Assembly: GCA_028274925.1 (NCBI GenBank)
Contig: JAQCNR010000020.1
Span: 1 to 17,059, forward strand
Source: Halovenus sp.
GTDB lineage: Archaea; Halobacteriota; Halobacteria; Halobacteriales; Haloarculaceae
Direction of reading: 5' to 3'
DNA: 17,059 bases
Shown: in pieces, positions 8,403 through 15,732 of the stretch
Layout: every line of letters starts with the position of its first letter
Numbering within the stretch: position 1 is the first letter of the stretch
Notes under the pieces: model-generated
Databases searched by the model: none
Seen by the model: only the letters and a program-made list of their open reading frames with translations
What the model was told of the DNA's origin: nothing
Program-made: the position numbers and the translations under genes

Positions 8403-8439
8403 CTGTCGTGCCGAGAGAGCGTCGGTCCCTCTCGGACAG
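8403..8439 (-). other. Inverted repeat between racemase 2 and the amidohydrolase gene
   Basis: CCGAGAG (8411-8417) pairs with CTCTCGG (8429-8435), and an outer CTGT/ACAG (8403-8406 with 8436-8439) extends the stem around a bulge. In the presumed bicistronic RNA it would fold just before the amidohydrolase start. It could be a processing or translation-control element, or part of an unseen promoter. Confidence 0.4.
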
Positions 8440-8505
8440 GTGAGCGATCATCTGCTGTTCGTGTGTGGCCTGGTGAAGGCCAACGATCACGGCGCGTGAG
8501 AGTCA

Positions 8506-9255
8506 CTAATCGTCGTCTGCCGTGGCCGTCGGTGCGCCGAGTAGCCCCTCGAGTTTCTCTCTGTCGGCGCGCGGGTACGACTCTCTGCTGTGTGTGATAC
8601 CGTGGCGAGCCCACGTACTCGCGGTCTCTAATCCGACGGTGACGGGATCGACAAACGGAACGCCGACCGCGTCGGCTATCTCGTCGTGGATCTGCATAAA
8701 CGAGAGGCTCATACAGCCTGGGACGAGCGCTTCGGCCCCGTCTTCGGTGACAGCGGTTCGTCCGGCAGCGATCATATCTTCGACCAGCGCGTCAGAGCTG
8801 TGGTCGATATCCAAGACGGGCGCTTCGACGACCGGAACAGATGCGAGACTGTCTGCTAACCCGTACTCGTGAACGAGTCGACGTGTGAACGGCTCCGTTG
8901 AATCGAGAATAGTGATACAGGAAAACCGGTCAGCGAGCTGGACAGCCGTGTGAAACGAGGCCGCGGCCGGGCCGACGACCGGCGTCTCGGTGATCTCTCG
9001 TGCAGCAGCGAGCCCCGGGTCCCCGAAACAGCCGATGACAAACGCGTCGAAGTCGTCCTCCCGTTCGGCGATCAGTTTCATTACACCGATGACACTCCAT
9101 TCCTCTTCAACTGTGCTCTCGATAGAAAGAGGGCCCTCGTTGGCCTCCAGAATCTGGACATCGTCGGTAACAAGTTCGTTTGCAATCCGTTCGCGACGCT
9201 GAAGCTCCTGCTCTTCGAGGCCGACACCTGGTACTACGTACGCTAGTGATGCCAT
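8506..9255 (-). CDS. Asp/Glu/hydantoin racemase family protein, copy 2
   Basis: The 249-residue protein is a paralogue of the racemase at 2423-3154, with the same pair of catalytic cysteines: C76 (VIGCFGDPGL) and C181 (PGCMSLSFM). The first motif matches hydantoin racemase closely. I start at ATG 9255 (MASLAYVVPG) because it aligns with copy 1 and lies ~26 nt from a TATA box at 9281-9287; an open frame continues 25 codons further but would precede the promoter. Roughly half the residues match copy 1 by eye, so the duplication is old and the two may handle different substrates or enantiomers. It heads a probable two-gene unit with the amidohydrolase. Confidence 0.83.
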   Translation of the reverse strand: MASLAYVVPGVGLEEQELQRRERIANELVTDDVQILEANEGPLSIESTVEEEWSVIGVMKLIAEREDDFDAFVIGCFGDPGLAAAREITETPVVGPAAASFHTAVQLADRFSCITILDSTEPFTRRLVHEYGLADSLASVPVVEAPVLDIDHSSDALVEDMIAAGRTAVTEDGAEALVPGCMSLSFMQIHDEIADAVGVPFVDPVTVGLETASTWARHGITHSRESYPRADREKLEGLLGAPTATADDD

Positions 9256-9280
9256 GTTCGTGGTAACTCCACATACTGAG

Positions 9281-9297
9281 ATAAAACTACGGGTGTG
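9281..9297 (-). promoter_or_regulatory. Promoter of racemase 2: CACACCC-N3-GTTTTAT
   Basis: Read on the minus strand, GTTTTAT (9287-9281) is the TATA box and CACACCC (9297-9291) occupies the BRE or upstream-factor position. The ATG at 9255 is ~26 nt on, a leaderless arrangement. The same two blocks with the same 3-nt spacer occur before the binding-protein gene (11199-11215). Confidence 0.65.
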
Positions 9298-9361
9298 TGC
9301 TTGGCTGTAAAGGGTCTCCAGCACAGCCACTCACGGAGTTGGGTCCTGAATGCGTGAATCG

Positions 9362-9436
9362 CCTCGGGGTCAAGTCGTTCGAGAATCGGAGATTCTCGTG
9401 ATCATGAAAGCCTCCGGCTTTCGGACGACCCCAAGG
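9362..9436. other. 75-nt structured element, predicted three-way junction
   Basis: Two perfect hairpins stand in tandem: CGAGAATC-GGA-GATTCTCG (9380-9398) and GAAAGCC-TCC-GGCTTTC (9406-9422). They are enclosed by an outer stem CCTcGGGGTC (9362-9371) with GACCCCaAGG (9427-9436), one mismatch. The element lies between the binding-protein terminator and the racemase 2 promoter. It could be a non-coding RNA, a remnant end of an IS200/IS605-type element (which have hairpin ends), or a transcription barrier. Strand is unknown. Its identity is not recognised. Confidence 0.5.
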
Positions 9437-9488
9437 TGTTCGGCCTGTTCTGCCTGTAGAGTTCACGTTCGCGAGCAAACGTCAGTGG

Positions 9489-9495
9489 AAAAAAA
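9489..9495 (-). terminator. Oligo-T terminator of the binding-protein gene
   Basis: On the minus strand the stop codon (9504-9502) is followed within about 7 nt by CCTCTTTTTTTCC, a run of seven T. This matches haloarchaeal intrinsic termination and separates the binding-protein transcript from racemase 2 downstream. Confidence 0.65.
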
Positions 9496-9501
9496 GAGGG
9501 A

Positions 9502-11169
9502 TTACGCTTCCTGGTCGAGGTAGACCTGCTCAAACCACCACTCCTGGTCGAGGAGCGGCTCGTAATTTTTGACACGCGGGTGCATTGCCTGGACAGCGTG
9601 GTCCCAGTAGGGATAGTACTTTCCGGCTTCTTCGGTGTATATCTCGGCAATCTGGCTGTAGAGTTCCTCACGCTCCGCTCTGTCTGTGGTCTGTCTGGCT
9701 TGCGGAATGAGGGTTTGCAGTTCGTCGTTGACGTAGTTCCCGTAATTGAAGAACGCTCCTTCGAGGAGGTTCACACTGAACATCTGGTCCGGGTCGAACA
9801 TCCCGTTGAACCCAGAGACGGTAAACCCGAAGTTGTTCTGGCTCTGCTGTTCGAACACGACACTCCCGTCGGCGATCTGGAGGTTGAAGTTCATCCCCAG
9901 ATTCTGGTTGAGCATCTCCTGCATCAGCTCTTGCATCTGAATACGGATGTTGTCACCCCGGGTGACGTAGTTCGTAAACTCCGTCGTGGGGTCAACATCT
10001 GCTTGTCCGAGCAGTTCTTCTGCACGCTCTAAGTCCTGGCCTTGGTACGGGTCCTCGAAGTCGATATCCCAGCCGGTCTGTGGCGGAATCGGGAAATTAT
10101 CCGCCCGAGACGCGACGCCATTGAACGCGACATCAAGGATCGTTCCCCAGTCCATCGCGTGGAGAACCGCCTTGCGGAAGTTCTGGTCGTTGAACGGCCC
10201 CTGTGTCAGGTTGAACTGAATGATCCCCATGAACGCTCCCTGCCCACTGTCTTTTGTGACCAGCGGACTATTGTTCCGTACCCGCTCAACCTCCCGCCGG
10301 GGGAGCAGGTCGATCCAGTCGAGCTGGTCCTGTTCGAGTGTCGTGAGCTTCGTGTTGACGTCCGGGTAGATGCTGAACTCGAGCCGGTCCAGATACGGCA
10401 GCTGATTCCCGTTTTCGTCTTCTTTCCAGTAGTCGTCGAACCGGTTGACGTACACGTGGTCGCCGTCGACCCACTCCTCGAACTCGAACGGTCCAGACCC
10501 GACCGGTTCCGAGGACATGTCGCCCTGTTGGTCCGCCTCTTCGTTGATGATGCCGATAATAAATCCGAGTGTCGACTCAAGCGTCGCGAACGGCTGTTCG
10601 CCCGTATCCAGTTCGACCGTGTGTTCGTCTCTGGCCGAAGCGGTGACCTGCTGGGGCAACAGCAAGGAGGCCGTGTACTCTGGCTTGTCGTACAGCGTAT
10701 CGAACGTGTAGACGACGTCGCTGGCGGTGACCGGCTCGCCGTTGTGGAAGACAGCATCCTCGTTCAGCGAGAGGACGAGCGTCGTCTCGTCCTCGTACTC
10801 CCACTCGGTGGCCAGGTCTCCGACGAGGACGAGCTCGTCGCCGTCCCGCCGCCAGCGCATCAGTTTCGAGTATATGTTGTAGAAGACCTGGAACGACTGG
10901 AGTCCAGTCACCGAACGGCCGTCCATCGTTTCGATGCCGACTTTCATTCCCGTATTCAGCGTCCCACCCATCTGGGGTTCCGACGTCGGCGTGGTGGTTC
11001 CGTTCCCATTGCCGTTCCCGTTGCCGTTTCCATTCCCACTCTCATCACCGTCACCCAAACAGCCTGCAAGCCCGACCGCGGCGGCAGCGGGGCCGAGTGT
11101 CTTGATTAAGTCCCGACGTGACACTTCCGATAGGTTTAGCATTGTCTTTTCCATGGGCTCTTGAGACAT
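9502..11169 (-). CDS. Extracellular peptide-binding lipoprotein of the ABC importer (SBP_bac_5 / DppA-OppA family), Tat-exported
   Basis: The 555-residue protein has a twin-arginine signal (SRRDLIK, R18-R19), a hydrophobic Ala-rich core and a lipobox LAGC with C37, as in haloarchaeal Tat lipoproteins. A Gly-Asn repeat tether (45-57) and a Thr-rich stretch follow, typical of the flexible stalk that holds the receptor off the membrane. The mature part is a family-5 solute-binding protein: QMGGTLNTGMKVGIETMD at the start, then DATVFH-like NEDAVFHNGEPVTASDVVYTFD, then GSGPFEFEEWVDGDHVYVNRFDDYW. It binds the solute and hands it to DppBC. It is coded 2.3 kb beyond dppF on the opposite strand with its own promoter and terminator. 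ATG 11169 is 30 nt from the TATA box; ATG 11154 is an alternative. Peptide specificity is inferred from family and neighbours. Confidence 0.9.
   Translation of the reverse strand: MSQEPMEKTMLNLSEVSRRDLIKTLGPAAAAVGLAGCLGDGDESGNGNGNGNGNGNGTTTPTSEPQMGGTLNTGMKVGIETMDGRSVTGLQSFQVFYNIYSKLMRWRRDGDELVLVGDLATEWEYEDETTLVLSLNEDAVFHNGEPVTASDVVYTFDTLYDKPEYTASLLLPQQVTASARDEHTVELDTGEQPFATLESTLGFIIGIINEEADQQGDMSSEPVGSGPFEFEEWVDGDHVYVNRFDDYWKEDENGNQLPYLDRLEFSIYPDVNTKLTTLEQDQLDWIDLLPRREVERVRNNSPLVTKDSGQGAFMGIIQFNLTQGPFNDQNFRKAVLHAMDWGTILDVAFNGVASRADNFPIPPQTGWDIDFEDPYQGQDLERAEELLGQADVDPTTEFTNYVTRGDNIRIQMQELMQEMLNQNLGMNFNLQIADGSVVFEQQSQNNFGFTVSGFNGMFDPDQMFSVNLLEGAFFNYGNYVNDELQTLIPQARQTTDRAEREELYSQIAEIYTEEAGKYYPYWDHAVQAMHPRVKNYEPLLDQEWWFEQVYLDQEA
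11000..11037 (-). repeat. Hexanucleotide-type microsatellite coding the Gly-Asn tether
   Basis: Repeated GGNAAY units on the minus strand encode alternating Gly and Asn in the binding protein (residues 45-57). Such tracts can change length by slippage in steps of 6 nt without losing frame, altering stalk length. Confidence 0.6.
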
Positions 11170-11198
11170 CGTGATTAACTACGGGGATTCGACTGAAT

Positions 11199-11215
11199 AT
11201 AAAACCTGGGGTGTG
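11199..11215 (-). promoter_or_regulatory. Promoter of the binding-protein gene: CACACCC-N3-GTTTTAT
   Basis: On the minus strand CACACCC (11215-11209), a 3-nt spacer and GTTTTAT (11205-11199) precede ATG 11169 by ~30 nt, predicting a 5'-leader of only a few bases. The arrangement repeats that of the racemase 2 promoter. Confidence 0.65.
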
Positions 11216-11349
11216 ATAACAAACTTTGTACCGGTGACATCCCACGATCACAGGTGGCAACACTAGTTGGCGACTCTTTGTGAACGGGCTCCCGTGCTGT
11301 TACCTTGGCACAGGTGACGCTCAAATTGAGTCCACACCGTCTGCTGCCG

Positions 11350-11367
11350 CATACCTAACCGTTTTAC
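11350..11367 (+). promoter_or_regulatory. Probable promoter of the M28 peptidase gene
   Basis: GTTTTAC (11361-11367) lies 24 nt before ATG 11391 and is preceded by CATACCT after a 4-nt spacer, a weaker version of the CACACCC-N3-GTTTTAT element seen at the two neighbouring promoters. It supports ATG 11391 over the GTG at 11280. Confidence 0.5.
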
Positions 11368-11390
11368 TGTTATTACTGGTGGGATATGCC

Positions 11391-13169
11391 ATGGGTCAAC
11401 AGATTGCCAACAAGAGTGAGCTGTCCGACACCGAACGACAGGTCGTTCACGAAATAAGCGACGAAGAGCCGTGGGCGCTACTGGAACAGTTCTCGGAACT
11501 GGAGCGTGTCTCTGGGTCTGATGACGAGAAGGAGGCAGCAGAGTACATCACCGACCGGTTGGAGTCGTTTGGTGTCACGTACGACCGGTACGACCCAGAG
11601 CTGTATATCAGCCAACCACACGACGCGTCGGTCACCGCAACGGACCGGGAGTTCAGTGCAGACTTCGCAAAGACGGTATCGTTTGCTGCGTCACAGACAG
11701 TCACTGCACCTGTGGAGTACGTCGGGTCTGCCGGACCGAGCTTTCTGGACGACCCGGACCCCGACGAAGCGCTGGCAGAGCCGTATGAGGATGTCGGCGA
11801 CCTCTCGGCGAAGATCGCTCTCACAGCAGCAGGCAGCCTGTCGATCCGAGCGACCAGAAAGCTCGAATCGAAGGGTGCGGAGGGCGTCATCGCGATCCAC
11901 GAGCACGACCGGGAGCCACACAACGGGATCGCCACGCCAATTTGGGGAGGGGTTCCGGAGTTACACGAGCGGGACAAGATCCCGGATGTGCCAATCGTCC
12001 ACGTGAACAGTCCCGACGGCGAGCAGTTGCGGTCGATGGCTGATGATGACGGTGTCACCGCTGAGCTGTCGACGAGCCTGACTACCGATTGGTTCGAGTG
12101 TCCGGTTATCGTCGCGTCGATCGATGCTACGGAGGTAGAGTCCGACGAGTTCGTCCTGCTTCACGGCCACTACGACTCCTGGCACGTCGGGATCACTGAC
12201 AACGCCACCGGAGACGCCGGCATGCTCGAGATAGCGCGCGTCTTCGACGATGTGGCCGACACACTCAATCGGAATCTACGGATCGCGTGGTGGCCCGGGC
12301 ACTCGACTGGGCGATACGCCGGGTCGACCTGGTACGCCGACGAGTTCGGTGTCGAACTGGCGCGAAACTGTGTCGCTCACGTAAACATGGACAGCCCTGG
12401 GACGAAAGACGCGACGGAGTACACCGACATGTCCTGTTGGACGCCGGAAGCACACGAGCTTGTGACGGAGTCGATCGACGACGTGACCGGCGCATCGTCA
12501 CAGGAACGGTTCCCGTTTCGTGCAGGGGATTACTCGTTCGACAATCTCGGTGTCACCGGCTTTTTGATGCTCTCGTCGAACATTCCAGAGGATATCCGCG
12601 ACGAGCGCGGGTATCACACCGTCGGTGGGTGCGGCGGGAACTCGGATGCGTGGCACCTCTCGACAGACACACTCGACAAAGCAGGGCGTGACGAACTCGT
12701 TCGTGATATTCGCGTGTACGCCGTGAGTCTCCTCCGAGTCCTGACTCCCGACGTGCTTCCGTTCGATCACCGGCGCAATGCGGAGAAAATCCGGGAGACA
12801 GTTGCGGGGTACGACGATGCTGCCGAGGACAACTTCGATTTCTCTCCGACTCTGGACGCCCTCGAACAGCTCGTCGAAGCCCTCGACAGCTTCCAGACTG
12901 CGATCGCCAATGACGACATCGACCCGGCCACGGCGAACCGGACCATCACAGAGCTCTCGCGGGTACTCACACGACTGAATCTCGTCGAAAAAAAGCAGTT
13001 CGAGCAGGATCCGGCAGTGTCACGCCAGCCGGTCCCGAGATACGCCCCAGCAGAGAGGTTCGAGACACTTGACGAGGACGAACGCCGCTTCCTGACCCGG
13101 CAACTCACGCGGAAACAGAACGCGGTCGTGTACGACCTGGAGAACGCACTCGAGGAGATGCCGACCTGA
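11391..13169 (+). CDS. M28-family zinc peptidase-like protein with inserted PA domain
   Basis: The 592-residue protein has an M28 aminopeptidase fold split by a protease-associated domain (~104-232, including KLESKGAEGVIAIHEHD). Expected zinc residues visible are H260 (HGHYDSW), bridging D270 (DNATGDAG), D334 (NMDSPG) and H422 (DAWHLSTDT). The usual EE pair (catalytic base plus ligand) is replaced by GH in WWPGHSTGRYAGS (G303-H304), so either H304 binds metal or activity is altered. A helical C-terminal extension (~470-592) is unassigned. I choose ATG 11391 because a TATA-like box lies 24 nt before it. The open frame extends 37 codons upstream to GTG 11280 and encodes a hydrophobic run that could be a membrane anchor, so the location is uncertain. 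It ends 10 nt from the convergent M19 gene. Confidence 0.82.
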   Translation: MGQQIANKSELSDTERQVVHEISDEEPWALLEQFSELERVSGSDDEKEAAEYITDRLESFGVTYDRYDPELYISQPHDASVTATDREFSADFAKTVSFAASQTVTAPVEYVGSAGPSFLDDPDPDEALAEPYEDVGDLSAKIALTAAGSLSIRATRKLESKGAEGVIAIHEHDREPHNGIATPIWGGVPELHERDKIPDVPIVHVNSPDGEQLRSMADDDGVTAELSTSLTTDWFECPVIVASIDATEVESDEFVLLHGHYDSWHVGITDNATGDAGMLEIARVFDDVADTLNRNLRIAWWPGHSTGRYAGSTWYADEFGVELARNCVAHVNMDSPGTKDATEYTDMSCWTPEAHELVTESIDDVTGASSQERFPFRAGDYSFDNLGVTGFLMLSSNIPEDIRDERGYHTVGGCGGNSDAWHLSTDTLDKAGRDELVRDIRVYAVSLLRVLTPDVLPFDHRRNAEKIRETVAGYDDAAEDNFDFSPTLDALEQLVEALDSFQTAIANDDIDPATANRTITELSRVLTRLNLVEKKQFEQDPAVSRQPVPRYAPAERFETLDEDERRFLTRQLTRKQNAVVYDLENALEEMPT

Positions 13170-13179
13170 CGTGGGCCTG

Positions 13180-14352
13180 TTACCAGACCTCGTCGAGTAC
13201 CCTGATCACGTTCTCGCCAAGGACCTTCGCGATCTCCTCGTCGGAGTAGTCGTGTTTGACTAGCCATCGAGGGATATTGTTCCAGGCCTCGGTCGGGTTC
13301 TCGAGGCCCTTCACATAGGGGTTCTCCATCGTACTCTCGGGGAGTTCCACGCCGTGGAACTCGGCCAGTACCTCCAGGAGCGACGTGTGATCACCGTAGA
13401 GTACGTCGGGGCCGAACGCGACGTGGTCGATGCCGACCAGGTCGACGAGATACTCGAAGTGTTGCATGTACGTTTCGAGATCGGGCAGGTGCGTCGACGA
13501 GAGAATACCGATCACACCGCCGGTGTCGGCGATCGCCTGGAGTTCCTCGTCCGAAGAGCCACGCTGGCCCATCCCTCCAGTCTGCGCGAGTGCGTGTGTG
13601 TCGAAGATTGGCTCGTCTGTGACCTCACAGACGTCGAGTGTCGTCTGTGGGCTGGAGTGGCTCGTGCTGATTGCCATGCCGACTTTGTTCATCCGTTCGA
13701 CGGCATCGGTACCGAAGGCGGTGAGACCGCCGTCGCGCTCGTAGATGTCTCCCTGGCCTGTCCCGAGCGAGTTCGACGCGTTGTACGTGATCCCCATACA
13801 CCGGACGCCCATGCCGTACAACTGTTCGAGACGATCCAGTTCGTTTTCGATCATCGCCGCCGATTCCAGCGCAGGGACGACCGCGACCTTCCCCTCGTCG
13901 TGGGCGCGGTGGATGTCGGCAACGGACCCACACTGCAGCGCGTACTCCGAGTGTGCGATGTCACACGCGCGCATCGAGATGTCGTGAACAATGTCGTCCC
14001 ACTTCCACCCGTGTTTCGAGTGGATTCCGGAGAGTCCGTCAAGGTGCATGTCGAAGGTGGCGTCCAGTGGTGTCTCGGTGAGGAACTCGTACGCCGTGTG
14101 TACTCGACCCTCGCGAATGTACTCCCAGAGATCCTCGTGGACATCGTCGGGGAAATGGAACGGATGGTCGTGGAGCGAAACGACCGTCTCATCCGCGACC
14201 AGTTGCTCGACACGGTCTGTTTCGTCCGCCGTGAGTTCGACCTCGTGCGGGTCGAACCCGGAGAACATATCTGCGAGTTCTATCTGTGTGTAGTCCTCGT
14301 CGTCAAGGTAATCGTACGATCGGTAACCGTCGTACTGCTTGTCCGATCCCAT
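13180..14352 (-). CDS. Membrane-dipeptidase family (M19, renal dipeptidase-like) hydrolase
   Basis: The 390-residue protein is an M19 metallo-dipeptidase. Family landmarks in order are LHDHPFH (61-66), E163 in PALESA, the YGMGVRCMGITYNASN block (179-194), H232 in STSHSS, H253 in DTHA, D316 in GIDHVAFGPD, and the end motif YSDEEIAKVLGENVIRVL. The first zinc motif is HxH (H61, H63), not the HxD of renal dipeptidase. The family cleaves L-Xaa dipeptides and tolerates D-residues at the second position, which suits a locus with racemases. No signal peptide is seen. I choose ATG 14352 (MGSDKQYDGY) because the TATA box (14379-14387) is only 9 nt from the upstream ATG 14370 but ~27 nt from this one. 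It lies downstream of the M20 gene with its own promoter. Confidence 0.87.
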   Translation of the reverse strand: MGSDKQYDGYRSYDYLDDEDYTQIELADMFSGFDPHEVELTADETDRVEQLVADETVVSLHDHPFHFPDDVHEDLWEYIREGRVHTAYEFLTETPLDATFDMHLDGLSGIHSKHGWKWDDIVHDISMRACDIAHSEYALQCGSVADIHRAHDEGKVAVVPALESAAMIENELDRLEQLYGMGVRCMGITYNASNSLGTGQGDIYERDGGLTAFGTDAVERMNKVGMAISTSHSSPQTTLDVCEVTDEPIFDTHALAQTGGMGQRGSSDEELQAIADTGGVIGILSSTHLPDLETYMQHFEYLVDLVGIDHVAFGPDVLYGDHTSLLEVLAEFHGVELPESTMENPYVKGLENPTEAWNNIPRWLVKHDYSDEEIAKVLGENVIRVLDEVW

Positions 14353-14378
14353 ACTCAAACAGTCGTGCATGGTGACTT

Positions 14379-14387
14379 GTATTTAAT
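14379..14387 (-). promoter_or_regulatory. TATA box of the M19 dipeptidase gene
   Basis: ATTAAATAC on the minus strand is ~27 nt before ATG 14352 and too close to ATG 14370 for that start to be used. It decides the start choice. Confidence 0.6.
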
Positions 14388-14428
14388 GCCACAGAGGTGT
14401 CACGAGGACCAGCGGTTGCAAGCAGGAA

Positions 14429-15682
14429 CTACTGGGCCGTCAGTTTCGCTAGCGCACCGGTAAGAACACGCGTTGCTCGGCGACACTCCTCCCAGTCAGT
14501 CCACTCGCGGGGATTGTGAGAGATGCCGTAACGGGACGGCGCAAACAGCATCCCTGCATCGGTTACCTTCGCAACGTGCATACTGTCGTGTGCAGCCCCG
14601 GAATGTATGTCCATCGTCTCTATGGCAGAATTGGCTCCCGCTGCGTGGATAGCGTCGCGGCACCGGTCGCTCATCGGTACTGGTTCGAGATCGAACGGAC
14701 GCTCGAACTCTGTTTCGACGTTGCGCTCACGCTCCAGGCGAGCCAAACTTTGCGTCGCACGCTCGACGATCGTATCCATCACGCTGTGGTCCACGTCGCG
14801 TACATCCACGCCAAGTTCGACTGCCCCAGGTACAACGTTTGTCGCGTTTGGCTGTACGTCAAGGCTCCCGACAGTCCCGACGGCCGTCTCGCTCTCGGCA
14901 GTCGCCTCCTTAGCGGCCGACTCGACATCGAGCACAAATTCACTTGCAGCAGCCAACGCATCGGTGCGTTCTCCCATCGGCGTTGCGCCAGCGTGGTTTG
15001 CCTCTCCGATAATCCTGGCCTCACAGTGATTGATCCCTGTGATGGCAGTGACGGCACCGGTAGAGATACCTGCGTCTTCCAGCCGGTCGCTTTGCTCGAT
15101 GTGAAGTTCGAGCCACGCGTCCCAGCTCCCGGCGTCGACCACTCCATCCCCGCGGTAGCCGATCTCTTCCAGCGCCGCATCAACTGTGCGTCCCTGTTCG
15201 TCCATGAGTGCGCGTGCCTGTTCGACTGACCTCTCACCTACCGCGACCGACGACCCGAGGAGTCCACTGCTAAATCGGCCACCCTCTTCCTCGGTGAACG
15301 AAACCACGTCGATCGGTCTATCAGGTTCAAACCCAGCATCCTGTAACGTCCGAACCGCCTCCAGTCCTGCGTACACACCGAGCGGACCGTCGAAGATTCC
15401 CCCTTCCGGCACGGAGTCGAGGTGGCTTCCAGTTGCCACCGGTGAAACGTCGGGGTCAACCGACGACGGCCGCCAGCGGCCGAGAATATTTCCAACTGCA
15501 TCAATGCGAACGTCTAGTCCTGTCTCCTCAAACCGGGTAACGAGGGCATCGCGCGCACGTTCGTTCGCCTGACTTCCGGCGAGAACCGTCCGTCCCCGAC
15601 CGGTTTCTGCGTCTACATCTCCGAACGCTGCGTTTCGCTCAATGTCTTTGCGGAGACGCTCGCCGTCAACTGTGAGATTCAT
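14429..15682 (-). CDS. M20-family amidase: N-carbamoyl-L-amino-acid hydrolase / allantoate amidohydrolase type
   Basis: The 417-residue protein (family usual ~410) carries the complete binuclear zinc site of the HyuC/AllC group: H87 in TGSHLDSVPEGG, bridging D98 (FDGPLGV), E131-E133 (EEEGGRF), H194 (LELHIEQ) and H389 (GISHNPREW). The dimerisation insert includes NHAGATPMGERTDAL, where H230 and R239 contribute substrate contacts in the family, and the NVVPG loop. Characterised members remove a carbamoyl group from N-carbamoyl-L-amino acids, beta-ureidopropionate or allantoate; some act on other N-acyl amino acids. A hydantoin racemase-like pair in the same island favours the carbamoyl-amino-acid role, but no hydantoinase is present in the window. 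ATG 15682 lies 25 nt from a TATA box (15707-15715), so the message is leaderless. Confidence 0.88.
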   Translation of the reverse strand: MNLTVDGERLRKDIERNAAFGDVDAETGRGRTVLAGSQANERARDALVTRFEETGLDVRIDAVGNILGRWRPSSVDPDVSPVATGSHLDSVPEGGIFDGPLGVYAGLEAVRTLQDAGFEPDRPIDVVSFTEEEGGRFSSGLLGSSVAVGERSVEQARALMDEQGRTVDAALEEIGYRGDGVVDAGSWDAWLELHIEQSDRLEDAGISTGAVTAITGINHCEARIIGEANHAGATPMGERTDALAAASEFVLDVESAAKEATAESETAVGTVGSLDVQPNATNVVPGAVELGVDVRDVDHSVMDTIVERATQSLARLERERNVETEFERPFDLEPVPMSDRCRDAIHAAGANSAIETMDIHSGAAHDSMHVAKVTDAGMLFAPSRYGISHNPREWTDWEECRRATRVLTGALAKLTAQ

Positions 15683-15706
15683 ACCGTAAGTGGAGTCCGT
15701 TGGCTT

Positions 15707-15715
15707 GTTTATTTT
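15707..15715 (-). promoter_or_regulatory. TATA box of the M20 amidase gene
   Basis: AAAATAAAC on the minus strand ends 25 nt before ATG 15682; no SD site is present, consistent with a leaderless transcript. Confidence 0.65.
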
Positions 15716-15732
15716 GCGAAGGCAGACAGTTA

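Noticed and set aside
9256..9330. 25-codon N-terminal extension of racemase 2
   Set aside because: It would cross the TATA box and is absent from the paralogue, which begins at the equivalent of MASLAYV.
9362..9436. tRNA gene
   Set aside because: The length is near 75 nt, but there are only two inner arms, no T-loop GTTCRA, no anticodon arm and the loops are 3 nt.
10042..11109. 355-codon plus-strand open frame opposite the binding-protein gene
   Set aside because: It is the antisense of a strongly supported solute-binding lipoprotein; rich in Arg, Val and Asp with no recognisable motif. Long antisense frames are common in GC-rich haloarchaeal genes.
13354..14463. 369-codon plus-strand open frame opposite the M19 dipeptidase
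   Set aside because: Shadow of a gene with full family motifs; the translation has no domain features and runs across the dipeptidase promoter.
14516..15229. 237-codon plus-strand frame opposite the M20 amidase
   Set aside because: Antisense shadow; the minus strand has all zinc ligands in order.
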